Source: Janthinobacterium sp. TB1-E2
Lineage (GTDB): Bacteria; Pseudomonadota; Gammaproteobacteria; Burkholderiales; Burkholderiaceae_D
Length of the DNA: 64,000 bases
Assembly: GCF_036885605.1 (NCBI RefSeq)
Contig: NZ_CP142523.1
Span: 6,014,001-6,078,000 of the forward strand
Reading direction: 5' to 3'
Every line of letters starts with the position of its first letter. Within the stretch, counting starts at the first letter, position 1. The position numbers were made by a program, and so were the translations under genes. Positions 44,503-53,106 of the stretch are shown here, piece by piece. The notes beneath the pieces were generated by a model, which saw only the letters and a list, made by a program, of their open reading frames with translations, did no database searches and was not told where the DNA came from.

Positions 44503-44750
44503 GTCTCCCCCATGTGAGGCCTGCTACGTGGGGTAGCACACCGTTTCATTTATTATGCGGCATTTTTTTATCGATTTGAAATGAAAGCATTTCAAGCCGT
44601 CAAGGTCGGCTTCTGGCCCAGGCTGTATAAAAACGTCAATCGCTGTGACGCCATCATCGATCAAATCCTGCAACTAGCCAAGACGTCACTGGGCAGACGC
44701 TTACTTACCTTCTTCATGCTTCAACTTTGGAAAAACCTACGTAACCCGCG

Positions 44751-45728
44751 TCAGGAGCGGTATTGGACGGAACGCGCAGAGATACGCTCACCATTTGAAG
44801 TCAAATGCACGAGCCAGTTATTTGGCGAGTCAACAAAGACCCCGAGCAACATTTCGCGAAACTTCTCTTTCGAGTACGACATGTCTGGACCAATGTCAGC
44901 AAGGGTCCCAGCCAGGTAATCTGGCAATCGGATGAGGGCATCGAACCTATGCTGACCAGTCTTCTCGGGTAGCTCGAAAAGGGTCTTGGGCAGGTCAAGT
45001 ATCAAATTACCCTGGTCATTGCGGATGAGTCCCGTCCGGCTAGAAGACATAAGAATGAAATAGAGGTAAGCAAGATCGTAGACGATCGTATCATTGTGCT
45101 CAATGAGCTTGTCACGGTCCGAAATCCACCGTAGATAGCCCGCTCCGGTCGCATTCGTAACCAAATAGAACAGCGTAGCAGCGAATCCCGATGCGAGATG
45201 AATCTGGCGCGACAGCTTCTCGTTCATCTGCTTTCGACCCAAGTCCTTCTCAAAAATGCCTAGCCGCCTCAGCACCTCGTCAAAGTAACCAGGGTTTACC
45301 GAGGAACTAGCCGGCGAGTTCGTACGCAAAGCTCTCACAAGTTCGCAAGCATCAGGAATAAAGCTTGCCATGTCTTCGACGCGCAGGTAGTCACGTAAGA
45401 GTGCTGAATCTCGGTTGATAACAAACGACACGCTAAACGTCACGGGCTGTGGGGAAGTTAAATACTGCATCAACCCGAGAGGTACTTGTCTGATGTTCTT
45501 GATGTCCCGGGGTGCGACTCCCGAAATATATTCACTGATGTTCTCTGTCTTGTCGTGATTGGCGATGACCACAAACGAGAAGACATCGTTTTTTTTACCC
45601 TCATCACCAAGACAGTAGTCCGATACGATCGTCCACGGCATCCCGGCGGGATAAGCAGCAAACCAATTCTTCATGCGCAGCTGCATTGTGGTTGTCGCAC
45701 TCATCAATATCGGCAGCAAATCGATCAT
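44751..45728 (-). CDS. Uncharacterised protein, second gene of a cargo pair
   Basis: 325 residues, soluble, no signal peptide or clear membrane segment. I do not recognise the family with confidence. The C-terminal run DALIRLPDYLAGTLADIG faintly recalls the end of RNase-H-fold DUF3800-type proteins, but this is a guess. It follows the gene at 45776 by 47 bp on the same strand, so the two probably form an operon. Codon use is more AT-rich than the flanking chromosome, consistent with transfer as cargo. Confidence 0.6.
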   Translation of the reverse strand: MIDLLPILMSATTTMQLRMKNWFAAYPAGMPWTIVSDYCLGDEGKKNDVFSFVVIANHDKTENISEYISGVAPRDIKNIRQVPLGLMQYLTSPQPVTFSVSFVINRDSALLRDYLRVEDMASFIPDACELVRALRTNSPASSSVNPGYFDEVLRRLGIFEKDLGRKQMNEKLSRQIHLASGFAATLFYLVTNATGAGYLRWISDRDKLIEHNDTIVYDLAYLYFILMSSSRTGLIRNDQGNLILDLPKTLFELPEKTGQHRFDALIRLPDYLAGTLADIGPDMSYSKEKFREMLLGVFVDSPNNWLVHLTSNGERISARSVQYRS

Positions 45729-45775
45729 CCATCCGTCCTTGTATTAAGGGATCTGTACTCTGGGCATCCTTGAAA

Positions 45776-46609
45776 TTATCCTTGGTTCTTAAGCCTGCGG
45801 AGAAAGGTGCGCGCTGTTACCAATGCCAAATGCAGACGGAAAGTGCTCCTATCGTCATCGGATAGGCCTGGGTGCGACCCTTCCGTATGCAGCATCTTGA
45901 ACAGCCCATTGATATAATTCTTGCCATCTAAAGTCCACTCGTTACGCTGAACCGACAGGAACCCATTGTTTGCCAGCATTGCACGTCTGTTCTCGGAACT
46001 GGTCGTGGTTGCAGCTTGGGCTTCGTTAATGTGGCTGGCTATCCCGTCGAACAGGCTCTCCATGAAGGTACGAGTCTGGCTGTTCGCGGCAGCCCAGTCA
46101 CCGCGCGTGTGTGCCTCAATGGCTTGGTCGAGGTGTCCCTTGCTAACCGTAAAGTCAAAGTGATTCAGAAGCTGATGTACCTCATCATCGGCCGCAGGAA
46201 GGTCAATCTCGGCCGGGAGTGCCGATCGAAGGAAGGGGACCTCTCCCATACTTGAGTCTTGATTCCACTGAATCACAAAGCCGTCCAGAGCCAATGCGCG
46301 CAGCAGACGGTCTTGCTGTTCCTGCTGCGAATAACGGCTGGACGAAGTAAGGGCAACTGCTTCCCGGACAACGGCCTCAGCCAAGGTCACTCGACCGTCG
46401 ATTGTGGGAATAATTGTTGCACCCGCTCTCGCGACCTCGCGCGCAAGTAGCGCCACCTTCTTTGACACGCTCAGGCTGGTATCAAACGGAATGCTATTCT
46501 CCAGGCCCAACTTGAAGACCATTTGGTCGAATTTTGCCTGACTAAGAGAGCCGTCGAGCATGGCGACTGCCGCTGCTATAGTGGGACGGGTAAAATGATT
46601 GACTCGCAT
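45776..46609 (-). CDS. Uncharacterised protein with an abortive-infection-like C-terminus
   Basis: 277 residues. The C-terminal half has the pattern of HEPN/Abi-C-like helical domains: GDWAAANSQTRTFMESLFDG in the middle and LHTEGSHPGLSDDDRSTFRL near the end. Proteins with such tails often occur in phage-defence loci. The N-terminal half is helical and unassigned. First gene of the pair with 44751-45728. Function by resemblance only. Confidence 0.55.
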   Translation of the reverse strand: MRVNHFTRPTIAAAVAMLDGSLSQAKFDQMVFKLGLENSIPFDTSLSVSKKVALLAREVARAGATIIPTIDGRVTLAEAVVREAVALTSSSRYSQQEQQDRLLRALALDGFVIQWNQDSSMGEVPFLRSALPAEIDLPAADDEVHQLLNHFDFTVSKGHLDQAIEAHTRGDWAAANSQTRTFMESLFDGIASHINEAQAATTTSSENRRAMLANNGFLSVQRNEWTLDGKNYINGLFKMLHTEGSHPGLSDDDRSTFRLHLALVTARTFLRRLKNQG

Positions 46610-46828
46610 ATCAAGCTCTCAATAGATTTGGTAGCGTAGGAAGCTCTCTAGCGGTTATTCGGGCTTCTGCCGCCTGGACCTGCTGAATTGTTCAAGAGCC
46701 TCGACTGCAGCCTCTTCGAGCGCTTATGGAATGATGTTAGGCAGTATTATAACCTCGCAGTCGACCGGCTCTACACCTTCGATTTACAGTCCTATAGTAC
46801 GACTTCCTACAAGGAAAATGCCATCCAG

Positions 46829-47029
46829 TCAGGAAGCTTCATCTTTCATCGGTGCTGAAAATATTAGCTGCCAATGCTCTACATCGACCCAACGTCCAGA
46901 CTTGAATCCAACCTCTTTGAACCTCGCCACTTACTGAAATCCCAACGTTTCGTGCAGGGCGACGCTGGCGGGATTGGGCAGCGCGATGCCGCCGATGACC
47001 AGATGGTAGATCTTCACGTACTTGAACGC
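46829..47029 (-). pseudogene. C-terminal fragment of a GNAT acetyltransferase with an in-frame stop
   Basis: The minus strand reads IALPNPASVALHETLGFQ, then a TAA stop, then in the same frame VARFKEVGFKSGRWVDVEHW and QLIF. This is the acetyl-CoA-binding end of phosphinothricin-type N-acetyltransferases. A single nonsense change and the loss of the N-terminal half make it a pseudogene. The rest of 46610-47112 holds no gene. Confidence 0.7.
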
Positions 47030-47055
47030 TCACGAATAATCACTCGTTCAAGTAC
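47018..47055. repeat. 11-bp inverted repeat upstream of the gene at 47113
   Basis: GTACTTGAACG (47018-47028) and its exact complement CGTTCAAGTAC (47045-47055) are separated by 16 bases. The pair lies 58 bp before the start codon at 47113. It could be an operator or a stem in the leader; no T run follows it. Confidence 0.55.
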
Positions 47056-47112
47056 CGACAGAACTTCAGCTGTTCACTAGACTATGGATATGATCCCAAT
47101 CAAAGGTAACCG

Positions 47113-47925
47113 ATGACCACCCCACAGACCAAGAATGCAAGAAAAATATGTGAACAGATCCTCATCAATCAGAAGCTGAGTAACGTCAAGCTCGGCATCC
47201 TCCGCAGCGAGAATGCTGTCGCAGATAGGCTGCTTGCGCGTGGTTTGGAGTTGACGAAAGCGTATGAAGAACTGCATCGCAAGCTTTGTCACTATCCTGG
47301 CGCTTTACAGGCTTTTCTGGAAGTCGTTCTCACCACAGGCGCATTTTGGAGCCTGGAGGACATCGCCGAAGCACGCAAGGCACGTGGAGAACTCAACCAT
47401 ATCAACCAACAGATCGGACGCTTGGCGACTGAGGTTGCGCACCTCCTGACACAGCGCGACCAGCTTCACAACACGTCGGGATTCCGCGACGACACCTATT
47501 TTCATGTCTGCGACTTGATCAAGGGAGCTGGTAAAAACAACAGCGAGTTCGTCAACCGCGTTCAAGAACGTTTTGAACAGCTTCCGGCGCAGTTTTCCCT
47601 TAAATACTGGCCGACACTCAGCGACGTGATGCTTGAACTGTCGTCCGATGCCAAGAGTGCGATCCAGGAAGCCTCAGATCGGCTGACAGACGTTGCCACA
47701 TCAGCCTTACGTCCCTCCAGAGCTGATTTCTTTAAAACCTTTTTTGTCGCCATCAAAGAAAAAAGTGGTCGTCCCATCGGGCCGCTGCCAAGTGGACTCA
47801 TACTCACCGACAATACGCTGGCTTCTTTGGTGAACTGTGCGTTGGACCTGGACGACGAGAGTCTGGTGGATGCGGCGTATGTGAAAGGGGTACGTCAAAG
47901 AGAACGCCAAGCATCGCAGCAGTAA
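47113..47925 (+). CDS. Uncharacterised helical cargo protein
   Basis: 270 residues, soluble, predicted mainly helical, with a probable coiled coil around residues 85-115 (RKARGELNHINQQIGRLATE). The ATG at 47113 is preceded by AAAGGTAAC, a fair ribosome site. I do not recognise a family. It is the first of three same-strand genes leading to the transposon L end, with an 11-bp inverted repeat upstream. Confidence 0.6.
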   Translation: MTTPQTKNARKICEQILINQKLSNVKLGILRSENAVADRLLARGLELTKAYEELHRKLCHYPGALQAFLEVVLTTGAFWSLEDIAEARKARGELNHINQQIGRLATEVAHLLTQRDQLHNTSGFRDDTYFHVCDLIKGAGKNNSEFVNRVQERFEQLPAQFSLKYWPTLSDVMLELSSDAKSAIQEASDRLTDVATSALRPSRADFFKTFFVAIKEKSGRPIGPLPSGLILTDNTLASLVNCALDLDDESLVDAAYVKGVRQRERQASQQ

Positions 47926-48086
47926 CAACCCAGCCCAGGCTGCGCTGTTACTTGTGTGCCCATATAGCAGCGTCCATGGATAGATGCATGATGTCGCTGA
48001 ACGAAAAATGCAGCACATTGAAGTCAAGTGCCAATAGAGCCACACAAGTCGATATAATTCGTAAACTAGGAATCGCGGCGAGTTCA

Positions 48087-49124
48087 ATGACAGCGCAATT
48101 TACACATGAGAACCACTACGTTCCTCAAAGCTACTTGAAGCGGTGGGCTGGCTTAGACGGCAAAATTTGGACGAGTCGCTTGCTTGTACCGGACGAGAGA
48201 ATGCCGTTATGGAAGCCAGCCTCCGCGAGAGGGATCGCTAAACATCAAAATTTATACACCCGAATCGCCGCCGGCCGAGACACCGACGAGATCGAACGCT
48301 GGCTGAATGAAGAGTTTGAGACTCCAGCGCAAGCATCAATCGAAAAAGCAATTGCTGATGAGCGCCTAAGTCCTCAAGATTGGCGCCAAATTATTCGCTT
48401 CGTCGCAGCCCAAGACGTGCGCACGCCAGCTACACTGCACGAATCAATGAAGCGTTGGGAAACAAACCTTCAAACCACAATCGAAGAAATACTCACAGAA
48501 ACCGTGAATAAGTTCTCGGAAGCGAAGCAGAGCGGTGTGGCAGTTGAGACTTCCTCGTCCCCTCATGCAGAATATTTCCCCATCAGGACGACTATAGAAT
48601 TGTTGCCCGGCGTTGAGCATGGCCATATCGGCGTAGAAATGATTGCTGGTCGTGGCTTATGGCTATTTAGCTTGAGACATCTACTGACAAAAACGCTGCA
48701 GGTACTATTCACGCACAGATGGACAATTTTAAAATGCCCAGAGGGAATGAGTTGGCTTACTAGCGACGACCCTGTGGTGAAACTAAATTACAACTCGGCA
48801 AAGAGCTATGATTTTCTGGGTGGTTGGGGAAGTGTTGGTACAGAGATTTACATGCCTCTTGGTCCCCGCCATTTGCTGTACACAAGGATCGGTCATCGTC
48901 CTCCGGACAGAGGCACAGTCTTATCACTTGAGCTTGCAAATTACTTTCAGCGATTCACAGCTGAAAATGCGCATAGATTTATATTCTCCAGGGATCAAGA
49001 TAATCGTTTGCCTGAGCTTCGGCGCCGCCACGTCAGCGCCGAAGCTTTCGAGTCCGAAGCGAAGCAATGGAAAAACTGGCATGCGCAACAAACGAAGGCT
49101 GAGCAGGATTTGCTCGTGTCTTAA
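48087..49124 (+). CDS. DUF4238-like protein
   Basis: 345 residues. The N-terminal HENHYVPQSYLKRWAGLDGK and following KHQNLYTR match the DUF4238 pattern (HYVPQ-x-YLKR-F/W), and SWLTSDDPVV in the middle is another family block. The function of the family is unknown; members are frequent on mobile elements and near defence genes. I place the start at 48087 since the upstream part of the frame is poor in codon preference. Second gene of the L-end cargo group. Confidence 0.7.
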   Translation: MTAQFTHENHYVPQSYLKRWAGLDGKIWTSRLLVPDERMPLWKPASARGIAKHQNLYTRIAAGRDTDEIERWLNEEFETPAQASIEKAIADERLSPQDWRQIIRFVAAQDVRTPATLHESMKRWETNLQTTIEEILTETVNKFSEAKQSGVAVETSSSPHAEYFPIRTTIELLPGVEHGHIGVEMIAGRGLWLFSLRHLLTKTLQVLFTHRWTILKCPEGMSWLTSDDPVVKLNYNSAKSYDFLGGWGSVGTEIYMPLGPRHLLYTRIGHRPPDRGTVLSLELANYFQRFTAENAHRFIFSRDQDNRLPELRRRHVSAEAFESEAKQWKNWHAQQTKAEQDLLVS

Positions 49125-49133
49125 CTAGGAATA

Positions 49134-49406
49134 ATGACATCGCACTTCACTCTTCCTTCATCGAATTGGCCTGCTTGGCCAAATGTGTCGCAAATTATCG
49201 ACCTACACGCGGCCATCTGTCTGAATTTTACAAAACGAAGTAATGAAAGGCAACAAGGCACGGATACAAATCGGCGCCTCCCCTCAAGCAAAAAAGTGTA
49301 CAGAGATCTATTCAAGAATATATTAAAGCTACTTGGCAAAACAACCTTGACTCACGATATCATTCAAGAAGGGCGCACCTCAGATTTGACACTGTGGGAA
49401 TTTTAA
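49134..49406 (+). CDS. Small hypothetical protein at the transposon L end
   Basis: 90 residues beginning MTSHFTLPSSNWPAWPNVSQ, basic in the middle. The ATG lies 9 bp after the stop of the DUF4238-like gene, and TAGGAATA upstream could serve as a ribosome site, so co-translation is plausible. It ends 24 bp before the terminal inverted repeat. No family recognised; could be a spurious frame. Confidence 0.4.
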   Translation: MTSHFTLPSSNWPAWPNVSQIIDLHAAICLNFTKRSNERQQGTDTNRRLPSSKKVYRDLFKNILKLLGKTTLTHDIIQEGRTSDLTLWEF

Positions 49407-49430
49407 GTCCTTGATTTCCAAGAGGGCTGA

Positions 49431-49455
49431 TTCAAGTTTCTATTCCGACGTAACA
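49431..49455. repeat. Transposon L end, terminal inverted repeat
   Basis: The complement of this 25-bp segment is identical to 22476-22500. It contains one TnsB-type site (49431-49444). Unlike the other end, no second close copy of the site is obvious just inside, which fits the asymmetric ends of Tn7. Confidence 0.92.
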
Positions 49456-49460
49456 AGGCA
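49456..49460. repeat. Target-site duplication, right copy (AGGCA)
   Basis: AGGCA directly follows the ACA terminus at 49455 and matches 22471-22475. The 223 bp from here to the next gene are chromosomal leader sequence with no gene seen. Confidence 0.9.
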
Positions 49461-49683
49461 CCGCCGGGCACGTCGAATACAGGCATTGTACGCTCCGTGC
49501 CGACGCCGGGCCTGCGGCGCCGGGTGAAGCAGAATGCGTTTCAGTCCCCATTTTGCGCAGTTCATCGCATTTCCACTCAGCAAGCGTGTCCGATTTGCTA
49601 CCTTGTCATCGACAGCACGGCAGCCGCGGCGCGGCAGCCGGCTTTTTCTGTTCCCGAACTAAAACAATCATAAAGGAAACACT

Positions 49684-50553
49684 ATGCGTACCTTGCTGAC
49701 CCTGTGCTGTGCCGTTGCCCTTGGCGGTTGCGCCATCGTCATCAACCCCAACGATGGCGAAGTGCGCCATGTCGACACGGGTGGCAATGCCATCCAGGGC
49801 AACGAGCAAGTGAGCCGCGACGTGCGCCAGGTCAGCAACATCAGCACGCTCGACATCGACAGCATGAAACGCATCGATATCAAGATCGACGTGCGCGTCG
49901 GGCCAGCTGCATCGCTGGTGATCGAAGCGGACAGCAATCTGCAGCCGCGCATCCATAGCGAAGTGAGCGGCAATACCCTGCGCATCTGGAGCGATACGAA
50001 CATTCGTAGTAGCAATGGCATCCACGTCATCTACACGACGCCGCAATTGAAGAAGATCACCATTTCCGGCTCGGGCCGCCTGGTGGCCAGCGGTTTCAAT
50101 GGCGACGATTTCAGCCTGGAACAACGCGGTTCGATGAAGAGCGAACTGTCGGGCACGGTGGGACGCTTCGACGTGGCCAACAATGGTTCCGGCAGCATCA
50201 ACGCGGCGGCCCTCGCCAGCGGCAACACGGACGCGGTGCAGAACGGTTCGGGCACCATCCAGCTGGGCAATGTGCGCGGCGAGCGCGTCAACGTGGCCGT
50301 CAACGGCTCGGGCAGCATCAGCGCCAGCGGCGCCGTGCAGCGCCTCGACGCCAACGTGAATGGTTCGGGCGATATCAACCTGGCCGCCCTGCGCAGCGAC
50401 GTTGCCTATCTGGCGAGCAACGGTTCCGGCGACGTCGATGTCACCGTCCAGAATGAAGTCAACGCCCGCGCCAGCGGTTCCGGCCGTATCACCGTGCATG
50501 GCGATCCGGCCCGCCGCACGTTGTCGGGCAAGCGCGTCAGCATCGTACGCTGA
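49684..50553 (+). CDS. Lipoprotein with DUF2807 (head GIN) domain
   Basis: 289 residues. The signal peptide ends in a lipobox (VALGGC, Cys about residue 16). The mature part is a beta-solenoid of the DUF2807 type with the recurring NGSGSI / NGSGDI turn repeated five or six times (for example VAVNGSGSISASGAVQ). Such proteins are cell-envelope adhesin-like or structural; function unknown. AAAGGAAAC precedes the ATG. Before the transposon inserted, this gene lay divergent to tetR. Confidence 0.85.
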   Translation: MRTLLTLCCAVALGGCAIVINPNDGEVRHVDTGGNAIQGNEQVSRDVRQVSNISTLDIDSMKRIDIKIDVRVGPAASLVIEADSNLQPRIHSEVSGNTLRIWSDTNIRSSNGIHVIYTTPQLKKITISGSGRLVASGFNGDDFSLEQRGSMKSELSGTVGRFDVANNGSGSINAAALASGNTDAVQNGSGTIQLGNVRGERVNVAVNGSGSISASGAVQRLDANVNGSGDINLAALRSDVAYLASNGSGDVDVTVQNEVNARASGSGRITVHGDPARRTLSGKRVSIVR

Positions 50554-50623
50554 ACGCGCCTTGGCGACGCATGGGAGCCGGCTTGCTATACTGTCGGCTC
50601 CTCACCCGTTCGCCTGAAATCCC

Positions 50624-50896
50624 ATGTCATCCTCCGCCACCCTGGCATGCCGTCCTTCGTGCGGCGCCTGCTGCACCGCACCGTCCATCACCAGCCCGAT
50701 TCCTGGCATGCCGGATGGAAAACCCGCAGGCGTGCGCTGCGTACAGCTGGCTGACGACAACCGTTGCAAGATCTTTGGCCGGCCGGAACGTCCCGCGTTT
50801 TGCGGCGGCTTGCAGCCATCCGAGGACATGTGCGGCAGCAGCCGCGAACACGCGATTAGCTGGCTGGCCGAGCTGGAACGGCTGACGGCGCCCTGA
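50624..50896 (+). CDS. YkgJ-family cysteine cluster protein
   Basis: 90 residues. Cysteines are arranged as CRPSCGACC at the N-terminus, then CVQL, CKIF, CGGL and MCGS, the pattern of the zinc/iron-chelating YkgJ family (formerly UPF0153). Role unknown; probably binds a metal or Fe-S cluster. Starts right after the lipoprotein gene on the same strand (70 bp). Confidence 0.85.
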   Translation: MSSSATLACRPSCGACCTAPSITSPIPGMPDGKPAGVRCVQLADDNRCKIFGRPERPAFCGGLQPSEDMCGSSREHAISWLAELERLTAP

Positions 50897-50986
50897 ACGG
50901 CGCGGCGGCGGCTGGCAGATAACGGTTGACCACATCTGCACGTTTGCGTATATTCATGCACATTCCTGCACGTTTACAAGTTCACC

Positions 50987-51757
50987 ATGTCCGCCACCCT
51001 GCTCCTCAAACAACGCCACGCGCTGATTCAGCAACAATTGCACGCCGATGGCCGCGTGCTGGCGCTGGACCTGGCGCGCCAGCTCGATGTTTCCGAAGAT
51101 ACGATACGCCGCGACCTGCGCGAGATGGCGGCGGCCGGCCTGTGCCAGCGCGTGTATGGCGGCGCCCTGCCGCTGGCGCCCGACGGCGGCACTTTGACGC
51201 AGCGCAAGCAGGAAGCGCCCGAGCGCAAGGCGCGTCTGGCGCAGGCGGCCGTGTCCCTCGTGCGCGCGGGGCAGGTGCTGTTTCTCGACGCGGGTTCGAC
51301 CAACCTGGCCATCGCCAGCGCCTTGCCGCCGTTGGCGCTCACTGTCATCACCAACGCGCCAGCGATCGCCATGGCGCTGATGGAACGTCCGGAAATCGAG
51401 CTGATCATGGCTGGCGGCCGGGTCGACCGCCGCGCGGGCGCCAGCCTGGGGCCGCAAGCCTTGCGCACGGTCGAGCGCATGCATCCCGACCTGTGTTTCC
51501 TCGGTGCCTGCGGCGCCGATGCGGACGCGGGCGTGACGGCGTTCAACTACGACGAGGCCGAGCTCAAGCGCAGCATCGCCGGTGCCAGCAAGGCGGTAGT
51601 CGTCGCCGTCACCAGCGACAAGCTGGGCACGGCCGCGCCATTCGGCGTGCTGGCCACGGGCTTGCTGCAGCACCTGGTACTGGAAGCCGATGCCGATGCG
51701 GCCCACGTGGCCGCCTTTGAACGGCTGGGCGTGCAGATCTTGCGCGCCCGCGCCTGA
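50987..51757 (+). CDS. DeoR-family transcriptional regulator
   Basis: 256 residues. N-terminal DeoR-type HTH (VLALDLARQLDVSEDTIRRD, then LCQRVYGGALP) and the C-terminal sugar-phosphate sensor domain with FLDAGSTNLAIA and GACGADADAGVTAFNYDEAE. Members repress sugar or nucleoside genes until a phosphorylated sugar binds. The MFS transporter gene starts 33 bp downstream, so the regulator probably controls its own operon. Confidence 0.9.
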   Translation: MSATLLLKQRHALIQQQLHADGRVLALDLARQLDVSEDTIRRDLREMAAAGLCQRVYGGALPLAPDGGTLTQRKQEAPERKARLAQAAVSLVRAGQVLFLDAGSTNLAIASALPPLALTVITNAPAIAMALMERPEIELIMAGGRVDRRAGASLGPQALRTVERMHPDLCFLGACGADADAGVTAFNYDEAELKRSIAGASKAVVVAVTSDKLGTAAPFGVLATGLLQHLVLEADADAAHVAAFERLGVQILRARA

Positions 51758-51789
51758 TTTTATCCACCCGACTCTTGAAAAGCTCCCCC

Positions 51790-52938
51790 ATGCATCTCAC
51801 AGGAACCCTGCAACAACGCGCCACGCGCCTGGTTTTCTTTGCCGCCGGCCTCGGCATGGCGGCCTGGGCCCCGCTGGTTCCCTACGCCAAGTCGCGCCTG
51901 GGCCTCGATGAAGCCACCCTGGGCATTTTGCTGCTGTGTCTGGGCGCCGGTTCGCTGTGCGCGATGCCGTTTACGGGCATGCTCACGGCACGCTTCGGCT
52001 GCCGCAAGGTCATCGTCTGCGCCGGCCTGCTGCTGACCGCCGTGCTGCCCGGCCTGTCGCTGGCCGCCACGCCGTTGCAGCTGGGCCTGGTGCTGCTGGT
52101 GTTCGGCGCGGCCATGGGCACGTTTGACGTGGCCATCAACATCCAGGCCGTGATCATCGAAAAGGCCAACGGCGGCGCCATGATGTCGGGCTTTCATGCG
52201 CTGTTCAGCGTGGGCGGCTTCGCCGGCGCGGCCTGCATGGCCCTGCTGCTGTGGCTGGGCCTGACGCCGGCCTGGTCCTGCGTCGTGGTGATGCTGCTGC
52301 TGTGCGGTGTGCTGGGCGCGGCGCAAGGCCATCTGCTGCCGACGGCGTCCGCAACCGGCGAAAAGACGCCGCTGTTCGTCATGCCGCATGGCGCCGTCAT
52401 TTTCATCGGCTTGCTGTGCTTTATCGTCTTTCTGGCCGAAGGCGCGATTCTCGACTGGAGCGCCCTGTTCCTCACCACCACGCGCGGCGTGGAAGAAGCC
52501 AAGGGTGGCCTCGGCTATGCCGCCTTCGCCATCGCCATGACGGTGGGCCGCTTCACGGGCGACAAGGTGGTCAGCCGCTTTGGCGGCAAGCGGGTGCTTA
52601 CTTTTGGCGGCTTGTGCGCGGCGGCAGGCTTCTTCCTGGCCGTGCTGGCGCCGCATGCCAGCCTGGCCATGCTTGGGTTCGTGCTGATCGGCCTCGGTGC
52701 GGCAAACATCGTGCCCATCCTGTTTACGGCGGCGGGCCAGCAACATGCCATGCCGGCCAGCCTGGCGGTGGCGGCCATCACCACCATCGGCTATGCGGGC
52801 ATCCTGGCCGGTCCGGCCGTGATCGGCTTCGTGGCGCACGCTACCAGCCTGAATATCGCCTTCGCCATGCTGGGCGCCGCCCTGCTGCTGGTGGCGGCCA
52901 GCGCGCGCCTGGTGGCGCCGGCAAAACAGGCTTCCTGA
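51790..52938 (+). CDS. MFS transporter, YbjJ-like
   Basis: 382 residues with 12 likely membrane helices. The motif MTARFGCRKVIVCAG-like loop (LTARFGCRKVI) is the MFS A-motif between helices 2 and 3. The whole resembles E. coli YbjJ (SMSG-type entrance, GRFTGDKVVSRFG). It is co-directional with the DeoR gene, 32 bp downstream, and probably exports or imports a sugar-like compound. ATG at 51790 preferred to the TTG at 51775. Confidence 0.85.
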   Translation: MHLTGTLQQRATRLVFFAAGLGMAAWAPLVPYAKSRLGLDEATLGILLLCLGAGSLCAMPFTGMLTARFGCRKVIVCAGLLLTAVLPGLSLAATPLQLGLVLLVFGAAMGTFDVAINIQAVIIEKANGGAMMSGFHALFSVGGFAGAACMALLLWLGLTPAWSCVVVMLLLCGVLGAAQGHLLPTASATGEKTPLFVMPHGAVIFIGLLCFIVFLAEGAILDWSALFLTTTRGVEEAKGGLGYAAFAIAMTVGRFTGDKVVSRFGGKRVLTFGGLCAAAGFFLAVLAPHASLAMLGFVLIGLGAANIVPILFTAAGQQHAMPASLAVAAITTIGYAGILAGPAVIGFVAHATSLNIAFAMLGAALLLVAASARLVAPAKQAS

Positions 52939-53106
52939 ACCCTTCCCTTGCCTGGCTGGCAGCGGCAAAAAACCGCTGTCCGCCAGCGCCCAAATCGGCT
53001 AGCCGGGCCTGCGGCATGGTAAGCTTCGACCCCGCGCACATTGCGGGCGCCGCACACTCACCCCATCCTGTCACTTATACCCGTACTTATACCCTTTTAT
53101 ACATCT

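Noticed and set aside
44581..44919. A 112-codon frame between the REC-REC-kinase and the 44751 gene
   Set aside because: It overlaps the 3' end of the opposite-strand gene and has no ribosome site. The first 57 codons look protein-like, so a decayed fragment cannot be excluded, but I cannot name it.
52959..52991. Hairpin downstream of the MFS gene as a terminator
   Set aside because: The stems are short and interrupted, and no T run follows on the plus strand.
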